Below are positions 1-7,938 of a stretch of DNA of 52,225 bases, piece by piece; position 1 is the first letter of the stretch; each line of letters opens with the position of its first letter. A program made the position numbers and the translations under genes. The DNA lies in contig JANQMN010000141.1 in assembly GCA_028280065.1 (NCBI GenBank), forward strand, positions 1 to 52,225, read 5' to 3'. The notes beneath the pieces were generated by a model. The model saw only the letters and a list, made by a program, of their open reading frames with translations, made no database searches and was not told where the DNA came from. Source of the stretch: Hahella sp. (lineage in GTDB: Bacteria; Pseudomonadota; Gammaproteobacteria; Pseudomonadales; Oleiphilaceae).

Positions 1-1
1 A

Positions 2-193
2 GCCCTACAACTTGATGACCGTATACTGAGCTTGGAAGCAAAAGATCATGCGGAGTGGTAGCGAAACTTTTGTAAAAATGAACACCGAAACATGAGTTAC
101 AAGAATAATCCCTTGCGTTATAAATACTACCGCTACTCCTGTGGCCGCGATGCGCGCCTGGCAGAAATCTGGGGTGAAGAGCCTTCTGCTTAG
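2..193 (+). pseudogene. Unrecognised ORF remnant at the window edge, with one in-frame TAG
   Basis: One reading frame runs from the window edge to a TAG at 191-193 and is broken only by a TAG at 59-61. The downstream part could be read alone from ATG at 92 as a 33-residue basic, tyrosine-rich peptide beginning MSYKNNPLRY. No clear ribosome-binding site precedes that ATG. I do not recognise the family. It may be the 3' end of a gene carrying a nonsense change, or chance open frame. The last codons run into a 19-bp tandem repeat. Confidence 0.25.
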
Positions 194-227
194 TAAGGAG
201 CATTCAGCGTAGTAAGGAGCCTTCAGC
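179..227. repeat. 19-bp tandem repeat, about 2.6 copies
   Basis: Two full units at 179-197 and 198-216 are followed by a partial unit at 217-227. Each begins GAGC(C/A)TTC(T/A)GC, and the two full units end in TAGTAAG. The array overlaps the stop codon of the ORF remnant at 2-193 and lies just beyond the 3' end of the MFS gene on the opposite strand. It looks like replication slippage; no function can be assigned. Confidence 0.6.
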
Positions 228-248
228 CTGACAAAAGATAAAAAGCCC

Positions 249-1433
249 TCAGCTTAAAACAGAACCATGCGCCTCCTGAGGCACCTTGGCGGATATCCGT
301 ACCAGCCATTCGTGCAACAGGATAATCAGTATTACAATAGTCAGGAAAAACCAGGGCATAATCTGCAAACCATAAGCATCGCCAAGTACCCCGGCTAGGC
401 CTGGCAGCGCAGCTCCCGCCAGGCCTGCAGCGCCGATTTGGTACCCGATGGCATTGGGTGCGTGACGATGCCCGACCCGCCCCGGTGTCAACGCGACCCA
501 GCCTGGGAAAATCGGAGCAATACTAAAGCCAATGATAACCAGTCCAACCAGGGTCAGGAAAATTGCCTCACTGAGGGTAAGTAACAGGACACCCAATCCC
601 GCCGCAATCAAACAGAAACGGATTAGGCGCGTCAGCCCGGACTCGATGAATCCAAATACAATACGACCGACTAGAAAGCTGCTCCAATACAGGGTTGTGA
701 GTAAACCAGCGGTGCCTTCACCCATTCCTCTCCCTTCGGTCAACATGGTAAAGGTCCAAAAACCGATGCCGGCCTCAAGGCCCGTATAAAGAAAGAACAG
801 TGCAATCGACAGCCAGACTAAGGGTAAACGCAATGTTTGCCGGGAAGGCGCGTAGTGGGTGTGAGATACATTTTCCGGGCGGTATTGCCAGGCCTTCCGG
901 GTAGTAAGGAAGGCCACGAACAATAGCACATAACCCAGGACCAAGGTCGCGATTCCCCATCGCCAATCTCCGCCGATACTCAGATAACCCGTCATGAGTA
1001 ACGCCCCAAGACTGGTTCCGAGACCAAAACTGGCATGCAGCCAGTTCAACAGCCGGGGCCGAAAATGCGACGCGGCATAGGTGTTCATCCCGGCGTCCAG
1101 CAACCCCATGCCCATGCCGACAAGTAACCCACCCGATAAAATCAGCAGCCATGCGAACGCGGCGAGCTGAAGCAGCGCTCCAAGGCTCAATAAACCGGCA
1201 CTGTAGACCAGCAAGCGTGCCAGTCCGATCCCGGTGATAAGTTTGCCATTGATAAAACTGGCCGTGATATGCCCGGTCATCGCCATGGCTAACAGCAACC
1301 CCAATGCATCCACAGGCTGACCGAAAGCAGCCCGCATGGAGGGCCAGGCAACCCCCAAAAGGCCATCAAACAACCCCAATATCACAAAGGATGCATAGGC
1401 AATAACAACAAGACGAAGTTGCGATATTGGCAT
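249..1433 (-). CDS. MFS transporter
   Basis: A 394-residue, strongly hydrophobic protein with about twelve predicted membrane helices, typical in length and pattern for a major facilitator superfamily secondary transporter of the inner membrane. The loop after the second helix (around NGKLITGIG) sits where MFS motif A is expected but matches it poorly. The reading frame stays open upstream to 1529, but I chose the ATG at 1431-1433 because AAGGA lies six bases before it and the first helix starts right after it; the extra 32 residues would be polar and atypical. The substrate cannot be told from sequence. It is monocistronic, with the HD gene upstream on the same strand. Confidence 0.85.
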   Translation of the reverse strand: MPISQLRLVVIAYASFVILGLFDGLLGVAWPSMRAAFGQPVDALGLLLAMAMTGHITASFINGKLITGIGLARLLVYSAGLLSLGALLQLAAFAWLLILSGGLLVGMGMGLLDAGMNTYAASHFRPRLLNWLHASFGLGTSLGALLMTGYLSIGGDWRWGIATLVLGYVLLFVAFLTTRKAWQYRPENVSHTHYAPSRQTLRLPLVWLSIALFFLYTGLEAGIGFWTFTMLTEGRGMGEGTAGLLTTLYWSSFLVGRIVFGFIESGLTRLIRFCLIAAGLGVLLLTLSEAIFLTLVGLVIIGFSIAPIFPGWVALTPGRVGHRHAPNAIGYQIGAAGLAGAALPGLAGVLGDAYGLQIMPWFFLTIVILIILLHEWLVRISAKVPQEAHGSVLS

Positions 1434-1498
1434 TTCAGTTCCTTCAAACTTTGAAAATTGACTGGAAAGGCGAATGATGCGCGGCCTGAAGCAACTTT

Positions 1499-1957
1499 TT
1501 ATTGATCGAGCGCATGAAGACGCTTCCATGCGTGATGATATTTGGCAACCCGCTGCAGATCCTTTTCGGAAACGGTCTCTAATCTAAGCAAATTAATATT
1601 GTCTTCTATATCTGCCAACTTTACTTTGCGGGCTAATGGATTTACAGCGACCTGCTCGATAAAGTCATCATAGCTTTGGGACTCAGCCTTGGTAAGGGCT
1701 AACACCGCGTCGACAACGGGTTTGGTCATACCGGCCGTCAAAAGATCAGTTGCTGTCAGGTCCGAATTTTCAATCACATCGTGCAGTAACGCAACACACA
1801 TTTCCGTTCCAGACTGCATCTTCGACATGGCCCGCAATGGATGCATCCATGCCTGACGTTCAAATTGAAAGTCCGTGCTGCTGTGGAAGCAACTTCTCGG
1901 GTTGTATGGATAAAACCGGGAATGAATTGCATACCATCGGGCACATGTGCTTGGCAT
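1499..1957 (-). CDS. RelA/SpoT-like HD domain protein with atypical N-terminus (possibly decayed)
   Basis: From about residue 37 onward the protein matches the small HD hydrolase family related to the ppGpp hydrolase domain of SpoT. It has His39 in HPLRAM, the His59-Asp60 pair in LLHDVIE, and Asp116 in KLADIEDN, so all four metal-binding positions are present. The segment normally before HPLR, with the pattern A-x3-H-x-GQ-x2-K, is missing: the first 36 residues are unlike the family. No strong ribosome-binding site precedes the ATG at 1957. Either a 5' deletion or replacement has made this a pseudogene, or translation starts inside, for example at Met38. It ends about 65 bases upstream of the MFS start. 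Small-alarmone hydrolase activity is possible by family, not shown. Confidence 0.6.
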   Translation of the reverse strand: MPSTCARWYAIHSRFYPYNPRSCFHSSTDFQFERQAWMHPLRAMSKMQSGTEMCVALLHDVIENSDLTATDLLTAGMTKPVVDAVLALTKAESQSYDDFIEQVAVNPLARKVKLADIEDNINLLRLETVSEKDLQRVAKYHHAWKRLHALDQ

Positions 1958-1988
1958 GCATTCACGTACCCTATACTGTTACTGCAGA

Positions 1989-3218
1989 TTAAAACTCGAT
2001 TCTCATACCGCCATTGATTTGGAACCGATCAAAATTATCTTCCTGAAAGTCGGAACTGTAGGCAAGAAAGGCGCTTAATCCATGCGACCATACGCCGGTA
2101 ACGCTCAGCCCCAGTCGGTATAAGGATGAATCGGGGTCGTCGCCTTCCAATTGCAGAGCACTGTTAGCGCTGTCTTCGACAAAACTGACCTTGGACTGCG
2201 GCGCATCCGCGCCCGATTTGTTTTCAAACTCGACAAAGGCCTGGGGTACCAACACACCCGTTCCGGTACTGATCGCACTGGATAATCGTGCACCGAGGGT
2301 AACGATGGTCTGGTCGACATCGGCACTGCCCACCGACAACGCCAAACCGTTACCACCGGTTTCCCTGTACCCGTCAATGCTGGAATCCTGATAATCGAAC
2401 CGGCCATAGACACCATAGGTCAAGCTGCCCGCCGACTGGTCATAGCCTGCGCCTAGACCGAGCGCCAGTTGATTTCCGCTGGTCTCGCCACGAGTGTCCA
2501 CCGGCAAATCGAAATTGCGTGCCGACACCTGAAAAACCGCATTTCTCTCGAAGGTATAATCAGCATCCACATAGGAGCCAATGGCATCGACATAGAATGA
2601 TTCACCGAAGTATTTGGTGGTGTATAAACTAATGCTTATCGTATCCGACTCATTGGACCCGGAACTGGACGGATTGTAATCCGGGAACGCCCCGCTGGGA
2701 TCATAGCGGTCCATTGTGGATTCAGTGCTGCCGTATCCAAGCAGCACGCCGACAATGAAGTCGTCGGTATAGCGATAGTCCAGGGCAACTTTCAGGCTGG
2801 TCATATCGATCTCATACCCGCGCTCCAAATCCGTCTCATCGCGCTCCAAGGTACTGGTATCCGCCATCAACACGACGCCCAACCCCTTAAGTCCCGCACT
2901 CTCAATTACCTGACGCTGGCGATCCGCACGGCTGGTATCATCCTGATCGCGAATTGCCCGAACATTGGCCTTGGCTTCCTGCAAGGCATTGGCGCTTTGG
3001 GTCAACATCTGACTGGGATTCAACGATGACTCACTGTCGCCGGAGACGTTTCCGCCGCCTGACTCGGTGCATCTCGCAGCCAAATCACTGGCGGCAGATT
3101 CACAGGCGGTAAACAGAAAATCCTGAAAAGCATCGTTTGCCGCCATCACCGAGGTCGGCAGCGTCAGACTTGCAACGGTTGCATAGCGGATCAGTCTTGG
3201 TAGGTTTAACTTTTTCAT
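1989..3218 (-). CDS. Outer-membrane beta-barrel protein, autotransporter-domain type
   Basis: A 409-residue exported protein. Residues 1-26 form a signal peptide (basic start, hydrophobic core, cleavage after VMA). A short region rich in Ser, Asp and Gln follows to about residue 105. From about 110 to the end there are alternating aromatic and polar strands, as in the autotransporter barrel fold, and the chain ends in Phe, the outer-membrane insertion signature. The N-terminal part is far too short to be a classical autotransporter passenger, so it is more likely a stand-alone barrel than a secreted enzyme carrier. It lies 98 bases downstream of the TelA-linked operon on the same strand and could be read through from it, but that is inference. 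Confidence 0.75.
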   Translation of the reverse strand: MKKLNLPRLIRYATVASLTLPTSVMAANDAFQDFLFTACESAASDLAARCTESGGGNVSGDSESSLNPSQMLTQSANALQEAKANVRAIRDQDDTSRADRQRQVIESAGLKGLGVVLMADTSTLERDETDLERGYEIDMTSLKVALDYRYTDDFIVGVLLGYGSTESTMDRYDPSGAFPDYNPSSSGSNESDTISISLYTTKYFGESFYVDAIGSYVDADYTFERNAVFQVSARNFDLPVDTRGETSGNQLALGLGAGYDQSAGSLTYGVYGRFDYQDSSIDGYRETGGNGLALSVGSADVDQTIVTLGARLSSAISTGTGVLVPQAFVEFENKSGADAPQSKVSFVEDSANSALQLEGDDPDSSLYRLGLSVTGVWSHGLSAFLAYSSDFQEDNFDRFQINGGMRIEF

Positions 3219-3316
3219 TCCATGCCCTCTTCTGGTTATCTGAGTTGCCTTTCAACCACGGTAAAGTGGTCAGGACCAAATTGCCGGCCAACGCCACGGA
3301 TCAGGCAGAGGCGCGA

Positions 3317-3925
3317 CTAGAAGAAATCCGGCGTCTTGAACTTTGTTTGTAGAAATTGGCCGTGCGCGACCATATCTTTCACATCCTGTTTGTGCAGATC
3401 TTCCACCAGTATCTTCATTTCTTCTTCGAGTATCGTGAGCTGATCTATCAGTAAATCTTTCGCGGTCTTATTGCCTTTGACGACATGCATACGTCGATAC
3501 GCCGGCGGTAGATTCAAATAACTTTGCAAGGTATTCGGCAGGTAGTTGGTGACCATGTTGCTGACCACATGGAAAGTATTACTGGCAACACTCGCATCGG
3601 CGGATTTTTCAATCGTGTACGACAACAGCTCAACAACGGAACTGAGTTTGGCCACCACATCGGCAGTGAGGTTCCGTCGCACGCTCTTGAAAAGTTTATC
3701 GAGCGCTGGTTTTAACTCATTCAACTGCAAGCCTGTTTCCGTTTCCAGCTCGACCCGCTTCTGTCTCGGCCATCCCACGGCGCCGACAGCATACATACCG
3801 ATCACGATCAGCAACCAAAATTGTTCTATCAAGCCCGCGAAAAACAGCCCCATGCCACTCAGGCCTAAAACGCTGCCGACGATGTTGGGGGTGCTGTAAA
3901 GATATAAAAGCAGTTTTCTTTGCAT
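3317..3925 (-). CDS. XpaC-like small membrane protein of the TelA operon
   Basis: A 202-residue protein with two closely spaced hydrophobic helices at about residues 12-32 and 36-52, then a soluble helical domain with heptad-like stretches. A segment around NYLPNTLQSYLNLP and a glutamate-rich C-terminal helix resemble the XpaC family, whose genes often neighbour telA. The match is by pattern only. Its start lies three bases after the stop of the VWA lipoprotein gene and has little ribosome-binding site of its own, so translational coupling is likely. It is the last gene of the four-gene operon. Biochemical role unknown; the old XpaC name (indolyl phosphate hydrolysis) does not establish an activity. 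Confidence 0.6.
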   Translation of the reverse strand: MQRKLLLYLYSTPNIVGSVLGLSGMGLFFAGLIEQFWLLIVIGMYAVGAVGWPRQKRVELETETGLQLNELKPALDKLFKSVRRNLTADVVAKLSSVVELLSYTIEKSADASVASNTFHVVSNMVTNYLPNTLQSYLNLPPAYRRMHVVKGNKTAKDLLIDQLTILEEEMKILVEDLHKQDVKDMVAHGQFLQTKFKTPDFF

Positions 3926-3928
3926 AGC

Positions 3929-5500
3929 CTATTGATAACCACGAATACTTTTGAACACACGGGTTAAAGATTGCTTTTTCGCATCAAAAACCCGGCCACC
4001 GGTTAACTCGGCAATGCTGCGCATTTCCTCGTCATTGGAAGCTCCGAACAGGATGGGGAAAGTGCGCACAGACTTTGCCTCTTTCGGCAATTGCCGATAG
4101 AAACTCTCAAAATCACCCAAACTTGCTCCCGATTGGTTGTCGCCATCTGTCATCAAGACTATGGTGACATAGTGGTCTTTTGCCTCTATTTGCGCCTTTT
4201 CAGCGTACTGATAAGCCTTAATCAAGGCATCAAAAATCGCGGTGCCGCCGTCGGCTTGCAGAGACTCGGCGCGCCGCCTCAGCTCCTGCATGCTCTGATC
4301 ATTGACCCCGGTATTACGAACATTGAGGGTGGCAGTATCCTTGACATAATTGGAAAATGGAATGAAGGTCACTTTTTCTCTTTCTCGAAACCGGGCAAAT
4401 TGTCCGGCAAGGGAAGTGTCCAGTCCGGTAAGATTACTTAAGGCTTTGCGTAAATCGTCAATCCGTTGTCCGGACATGGAACCACTGGTATCCAGGACGA
4501 AAACCGCATGACTGGGCGGGCGATGTTTGTCCAGGTAGGTAAATAGCACTTCGTCGATGATTTCCAGACGATTCGGAAAAGGTAACTCGATCAGATTTTT
4601 CGCGAACATCGGATCAAGTTTTACTTTGCGGTTGACCGGCCTGCGTAATGTCAGCTCCTGAATTTTTGCCTGCGCCTTCTCCGACTTCAGATACTCCACC
4701 AACCGGTCATACTGTTCGCGTTTTTCCTTTTCTAGGAGCATAAGCGGATAATCGGCAGTGACGATCCCTTCTTTGGGATAAATCAGTTCCAGTTTTTCCC
4801 GCAGTTGGCCCGAATTGTTCAGCGAAAGAAGCACCGACTCGTAGTTGACAATCCCGTTATACTTTTCCTGTTCCTTGACGTAGGTTTCCGCCAACCAACC
4901 TGAACTACCCGCGCGCCCTTTCAGTCCGGTAAAGAACTTCTTGACCTTTGCTTCATCGATATCGGCCACTTTTAGGGCTTCGCCGGCATCGGCAAAGGCG
5001 GATATCACTCCGAATAGGCCGGAGAAACCGCTATTTGACGCTGAAGCATCGGTCATCATGTAAACTAAATCACCACTCCCGGATTTTTCGGCGATATCCC
5101 CCCAGGTCAAGTCCCGGTTGCCGGTCCAATTCCATTGGTCGGCGACACTTTTCTTGACGCCTAACACCACCGGAGACAACATGATTTTTTCCTGCGTGAC
5201 GATACGATTCGCCCCGGTTTTATTCTGGATCAGCGTGATGTACTTGCCATGGCTGAACCAGGCCAGATCATAATCCTCTCCCGAGGCCAGGCGCTCAGCG
5301 CCGTCCAAGGTACCGATGTATTTAAAGTTGAGCCGGATGCCGGTAGCGTCCTCGATGTCGTCCATCATCGGCTGCAAATCCTTCAGCTCCGAACCGGCCA
5401 GCACCGTCATTTCCTCACTGCCGATGCTGACGCTACAGCCGGAAATCGCGCCTAGCCAAATCAGAAAAGCTGTCATCCAGGCAAGTAATCTGATGCTCAT
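3929..5500 (-). CDS. Lipoprotein with solute-binding-like domain fused to a VWA domain
   Basis: A 523-residue lipoprotein: signal peptide with lipobox ending at Cys22 (AISGC). Residues about 30-310 look like a type II periplasmic binding protein, with a fold start such as MTVLAGSELKDLQP and a segment placing an ATGI-type helix. Residues about 330-523 are a von Willebrand factor A domain: a MIDAS motif DTSGS starting at Asp337, a GGTAIFDAL segment supplying the MIDAS threonine, and MTDGDNQSG supplying the later aspartate. The serine after Cys22 predicts outer-membrane sorting. GGGAGAA precedes the ATG. It lies between telA and the XpaC-like gene. The metal-dependent VWA domain suggests protein-protein contact in the periplasm. 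No permease or ATPase is nearby, so ordinary ABC import is unlikely. Confidence 0.8.
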   Translation of the reverse strand: MSIRLLAWMTAFLIWLGAISGCSVSIGSEEMTVLAGSELKDLQPMMDDIEDATGIRLNFKYIGTLDGAERLASGEDYDLAWFSHGKYITLIQNKTGANRIVTQEKIMLSPVVLGVKKSVADQWNWTGNRDLTWGDIAEKSGSGDLVYMMTDASASNSGFSGLFGVISAFADAGEALKVADIDEAKVKKFFTGLKGRAGSSGWLAETYVKEQEKYNGIVNYESVLLSLNNSGQLREKLELIYPKEGIVTADYPLMLLEKEKREQYDRLVEYLKSEKAQAKIQELTLRRPVNRKVKLDPMFAKNLIELPFPNRLEIIDEVLFTYLDKHRPPSHAVFVLDTSGSMSGQRIDDLRKALSNLTGLDTSLAGQFARFREREKVTFIPFSNYVKDTATLNVRNTGVNDQSMQELRRRAESLQADGGTAIFDALIKAYQYAEKAQIEAKDHYVTIVLMTDGDNQSGASLGDFESFYRQLPKEAKSVRTFPILFGASNDEEMRSIAELTGGRVFDAKKQSLTRVFKSIRGYQ

Positions 5501-5544
5501 GTTAATTCTCCCGTGCAGAAGATCTGCCTAATCGATTGATTTTT

Positions 5545-6612
5545 TTATCCTAGCTCTATCGCAGCAACATTATCCTGTAGCCGTTGCTGCGCAAGCCGTT
5601 GGGTATCGGTAACCTGGTCCACCACGGCATTCACCTGATTCATGGCTGTCTGCAAGTTCACTAAACTTGCGCTGGTATCCTGGGTCTGATGAGCAAGTTG
5701 GCGCTGCTCCTGACGCATATACTCGGCTCCCTCACGCAGTTGCTGGCGGGTCTGATTCGCCATAACGGCAATTTTCGATAGATTCAGGCGCTGCCGAGTT
5801 AATGCGGAGGCAGCCATTATCGCCGTTTGCAGTGCCTTCAATGTTGTCCCGGTCAGCGTCTCGATCCCCTGAACCAACGTCCGGTTGTTCTCTTGCAATA
5901 GGCTCAATGCCTGATAGGCCTGCATATTAACAATCGCATTGGTAGCGAGGTCCTGCTGGCGTTGCCGTAAATTAAACAAAACCTGCTCTTCCAGAATTTG
6001 ATGCCGCTCCGGGCTTATCGTGCCAGCTCCCATGAGGTCCGCCAAGGATGCTTCAATCTGCCGGGCTAACGCCTGATACTTCTTCAATTGATGCAGCAGG
6101 TCGCGGGTTTCGGCCTTCTGTACGTCAATATGGGCATTTCCTTGCATCAGTTTATCTTTTAAACGCAGTAGCTCCTGGATCTTTTCGTTAAGGTCGAGTT
6201 GCTGGTCTTGGAAATCCTTGAAGAGTTTTTCAACCGGATTACCCAGTGGGATAAAGCCGAACAGTTTTTTGGGTTGTTCCAGGTTGCCGCGATTTCTTGG
6301 ATTAAGCCCATCCAACTGTAGTCGCAGAGCACTCATGCGATCCCCGGCCTCTACCATTTTGCCCTGGCCGCTGACTAAAGCCTCCTGCATGAAACGCTGA
6401 TAGGTGCCCGAAGCCTGCCGAATCGCCGCTGCTCCCATCTGCCGGATCATATCAAGCCGGGTGGTAAAGCCCTCGCTGCTGACCGACAAGTCGGAAAGTT
6501 CCCGGACAAATTGCCGGGCCTTTTCGACGATTTCCTGCTGCTCGCTATCCGTTAACTTTTCTTCTGCCCAGGCGGTTGCGCCTGGTTCCTGCGCCTTGTC
6601 CGGTAGATCCAT
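5545..6612 (-). CDS. telA: TelA-family protein (toxic anion resistance family)
   Basis: A 355-residue, almost wholly alpha-helical, Gln- and Leu-rich soluble protein. Signature stretches include the region around LFGFIPLGNPVEKLF (about residues 115-130), the INMQ-like segment IVNMQAYQALSLLQENN, and the C-terminal TTLKALQTAIMAASAL helix, all typical of the TelA family. There is no signal peptide, so it should be cytoplasmic. It lies seven bases after the upstream solute-binding-like gene, with GAAGG five bases before its ATG. Tellurite resistance is reported for some relatives, but the family more broadly sits in envelope and metal stress clusters and its molecular activity is not settled. Confidence 0.85.
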   Translation of the reverse strand: MDLPDKAQEPGATAWAEEKLTDSEQQEIVEKARQFVRELSDLSVSSEGFTTRLDMIRQMGAAAIRQASGTYQRFMQEALVSGQGKMVEAGDRMSALRLQLDGLNPRNRGNLEQPKKLFGFIPLGNPVEKLFKDFQDQQLDLNEKIQELLRLKDKLMQGNAHIDVQKAETRDLLHQLKKYQALARQIEASLADLMGAGTISPERHQILEEQVLFNLRQRQQDLATNAIVNMQAYQALSLLQENNRTLVQGIETLTGTTLKALQTAIMAASALTRQRLNLSKIAVMANQTRQQLREGAEYMRQEQRQLAHQTQDTSASLVNLQTAMNQVNAVVDQVTDTQRLAQQRLQDNVAAIELG

Positions 6613-6619
6613 GGAGCCT

Positions 6620-7708
6620 TCATCCGCCCTGATAAGCGCGTTCTATCGCTTGAATCATGGTCTCGGTGACTTCATAACTGGGAGGCTCGATCACATTGAC
6701 CAACGTACCGGGCAGGTCAATACCCAGGCTCTCGGTAAACTCTTTGAAGTAACCACGGTTTTGATTGCGGAAGCCGTGCTCGATAGCAAGTTTTCTCAGT
6801 TCCTCGTCGGTATCCAATAATTGTCCCAATTGCTTACCCGCGTCGGTAAGTCCGATAAAGATGTGCTTGGTATAAATGGTCGGTTCCGGATACATCAATA
6901 CGGCTTGGCCGGGCACGCCTCCCGCGTCCGGCGTGGCGGAATAAATAAACTGCGATTCATAGGCGATAACCATCGGGCTTTTACCCATGCCCATCACTAA
7001 GTAATCGTCAAAAGGGGTTTGTGACGAGGACTCAACATAGCCCTGTTTTAGAAACAGGCCTTTCACAAAAGGCAGGACCTTTCGCGCTTCGGCTTCATTT
7101 TTAACGATGCTGTTGCCGTTCGCGACATAGCTCATGAGGCTCAGATACATGGCCGCGGAGTTGGATTTACGGACATCGGTGGAGGTCAATAGCACCGATT
7201 TGTTCACCGCATAATCGCTGTTGTCCTGCAAATCATTCCAGCGAACTTCAGAGGCGACGACTTGCTGATACTTCCCGGTATCGAATCCCCAATAGTCCGA
7301 GCGGCGTTCAACCAGATCGTTTGCCTCCAGGATGCTGACGATGGGCTCCCAGGTGGCGATGACAATGGGCGTGAAGAATACTTGGAAAGACTTACTGGAT
7401 TTCACTTCCCGACGAATTTTTTCGGCGGCGGGAACGCCGGCGGGAAAGGCGAAATCAAACTTATTCAGGTCAAAACTGGTGGCAATTTGCCGGGAACCCG
7501 CTTTCTGCAAATGCACTTCAAAGCCTTTGGAGGCAAGTAGCTCTATCACTCGCGGATCGCTGAAAAAGGGTATTTTTTCCGAGCCTGACAGCCCGGTAAC
7601 GCTCACTGCCTTGCTTTGTTGCCAAGCGTCCGAGGCAGACATGTATATCCCGGCCCCAACCGCCACCAACAAAACCAAAGCCAGGATCGGACCAACAAAT
7701 CGATTCAT
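6620..7708 (-). CDS. Membrane-anchored solute-binding-like protein of the TelA operon
   Basis: A 362-residue protein with one N-terminal hydrophobic helix (about residues 5-26) and no lipobox or convincing cleavage site, so probably anchored in the inner membrane with its bulk in the periplasm. The rest has the alternating layout of an extracellular solute-binding protein, including a segment with SGSEKIPFFSDPRV near the start and a YESQFIYSA / VLMYPEPTIY stretch later. It is the first gene of the operon, with AAGGA seven bases before the ATG and a candidate promoter at 7754-7782. No transport partners are nearby. It could be a ligand sensor feeding the VWA lipoprotein and TelA; that is inference. 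Confidence 0.65.
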   Translation of the reverse strand: MNRFVGPILALVLLVAVGAGIYMSASDAWQQSKAVSVTGLSGSEKIPFFSDPRVIELLASKGFEVHLQKAGSRQIATSFDLNKFDFAFPAGVPAAEKIRREVKSSKSFQVFFTPIVIATWEPIVSILEANDLVERRSDYWGFDTGKYQQVVASEVRWNDLQDNSDYAVNKSVLLTSTDVRKSNSAAMYLSLMSYVANGNSIVKNEAEARKVLPFVKGLFLKQGYVESSSQTPFDDYLVMGMGKSPMVIAYESQFIYSATPDAGGVPGQAVLMYPEPTIYTKHIFIGLTDAGKQLGQLLDTDEELRKLAIEHGFRNQNRGYFKEFTESLGIDLPGTLVNVIEPPSYEVTETMIQAIERAYQGG

Positions 7709-7753
7709 ACATTATCCTTTGTTATATCGTTCAGATCGGGCATGCCAACCAAG

Positions 7754-7782
7754 ATTGTACCCATTCGACGGATAACTGCCAG
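7754..7782 (-). promoter_or_regulatory. Candidate sigma-70 promoter of the TelA-linked operon
   Basis: On the minus strand CTGGCA (-35, 7777-7782) and TACAAT (-10, 7754-7759) are separated by 17 bases, 45 bases upstream of the first gene. An inverted repeat, AGTGC-N10-GCACT (7781-7800), abuts the -35 box and could be an operator. A second possible pair, TTGGCA-N16-TATAAC, lies closer to the ATG. Found by eye only. Confidence 0.35.
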
Positions 7783-7870
7783 TGCAAAATTTATCGCACT
7801 TTTATGCCATTTACTCCACAACATAGTGCCGGTTCACCTGACTTCTCTGAAGTAAACGCTGAGCAACCGC

Positions 7871-7886
7871 TTTGGCGCACGCCAAA
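7871..7886. repeat. Palindrome between the TelA operon and the motility locus
   Basis: TTTGGCG and CGCCAAA flank a two-base centre. It lies downstream of the last motility gene (DUF2802) and upstream of the TelA-linked operon. With no T-run after it on either strand it is not a standard intrinsic terminator; it might be a weak terminator or a protein-binding site. Confidence 0.45.
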
Positions 7887-7938
7887 CCGTCCATGGTTAT
7901 CAGATAATGCCTAACGGAAATGAAAGAGATGTGACGAA

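Noticed and set aside
59..61. In-frame TAG as possible recoded pyrrolysine or suppressor codon
   Set aside because: A fragment at the window edge with no family match and no supporting machinery; a nonsense mutation or chance is simpler.
1774..1965. GTG-started 63-codon frame as the lost N-terminus of the HD protein by frameshift
   Set aside because: Its translation lacks the A-x3-H-x-GQ pattern expected there, so a simple frameshift does not restore the family N-terminus.
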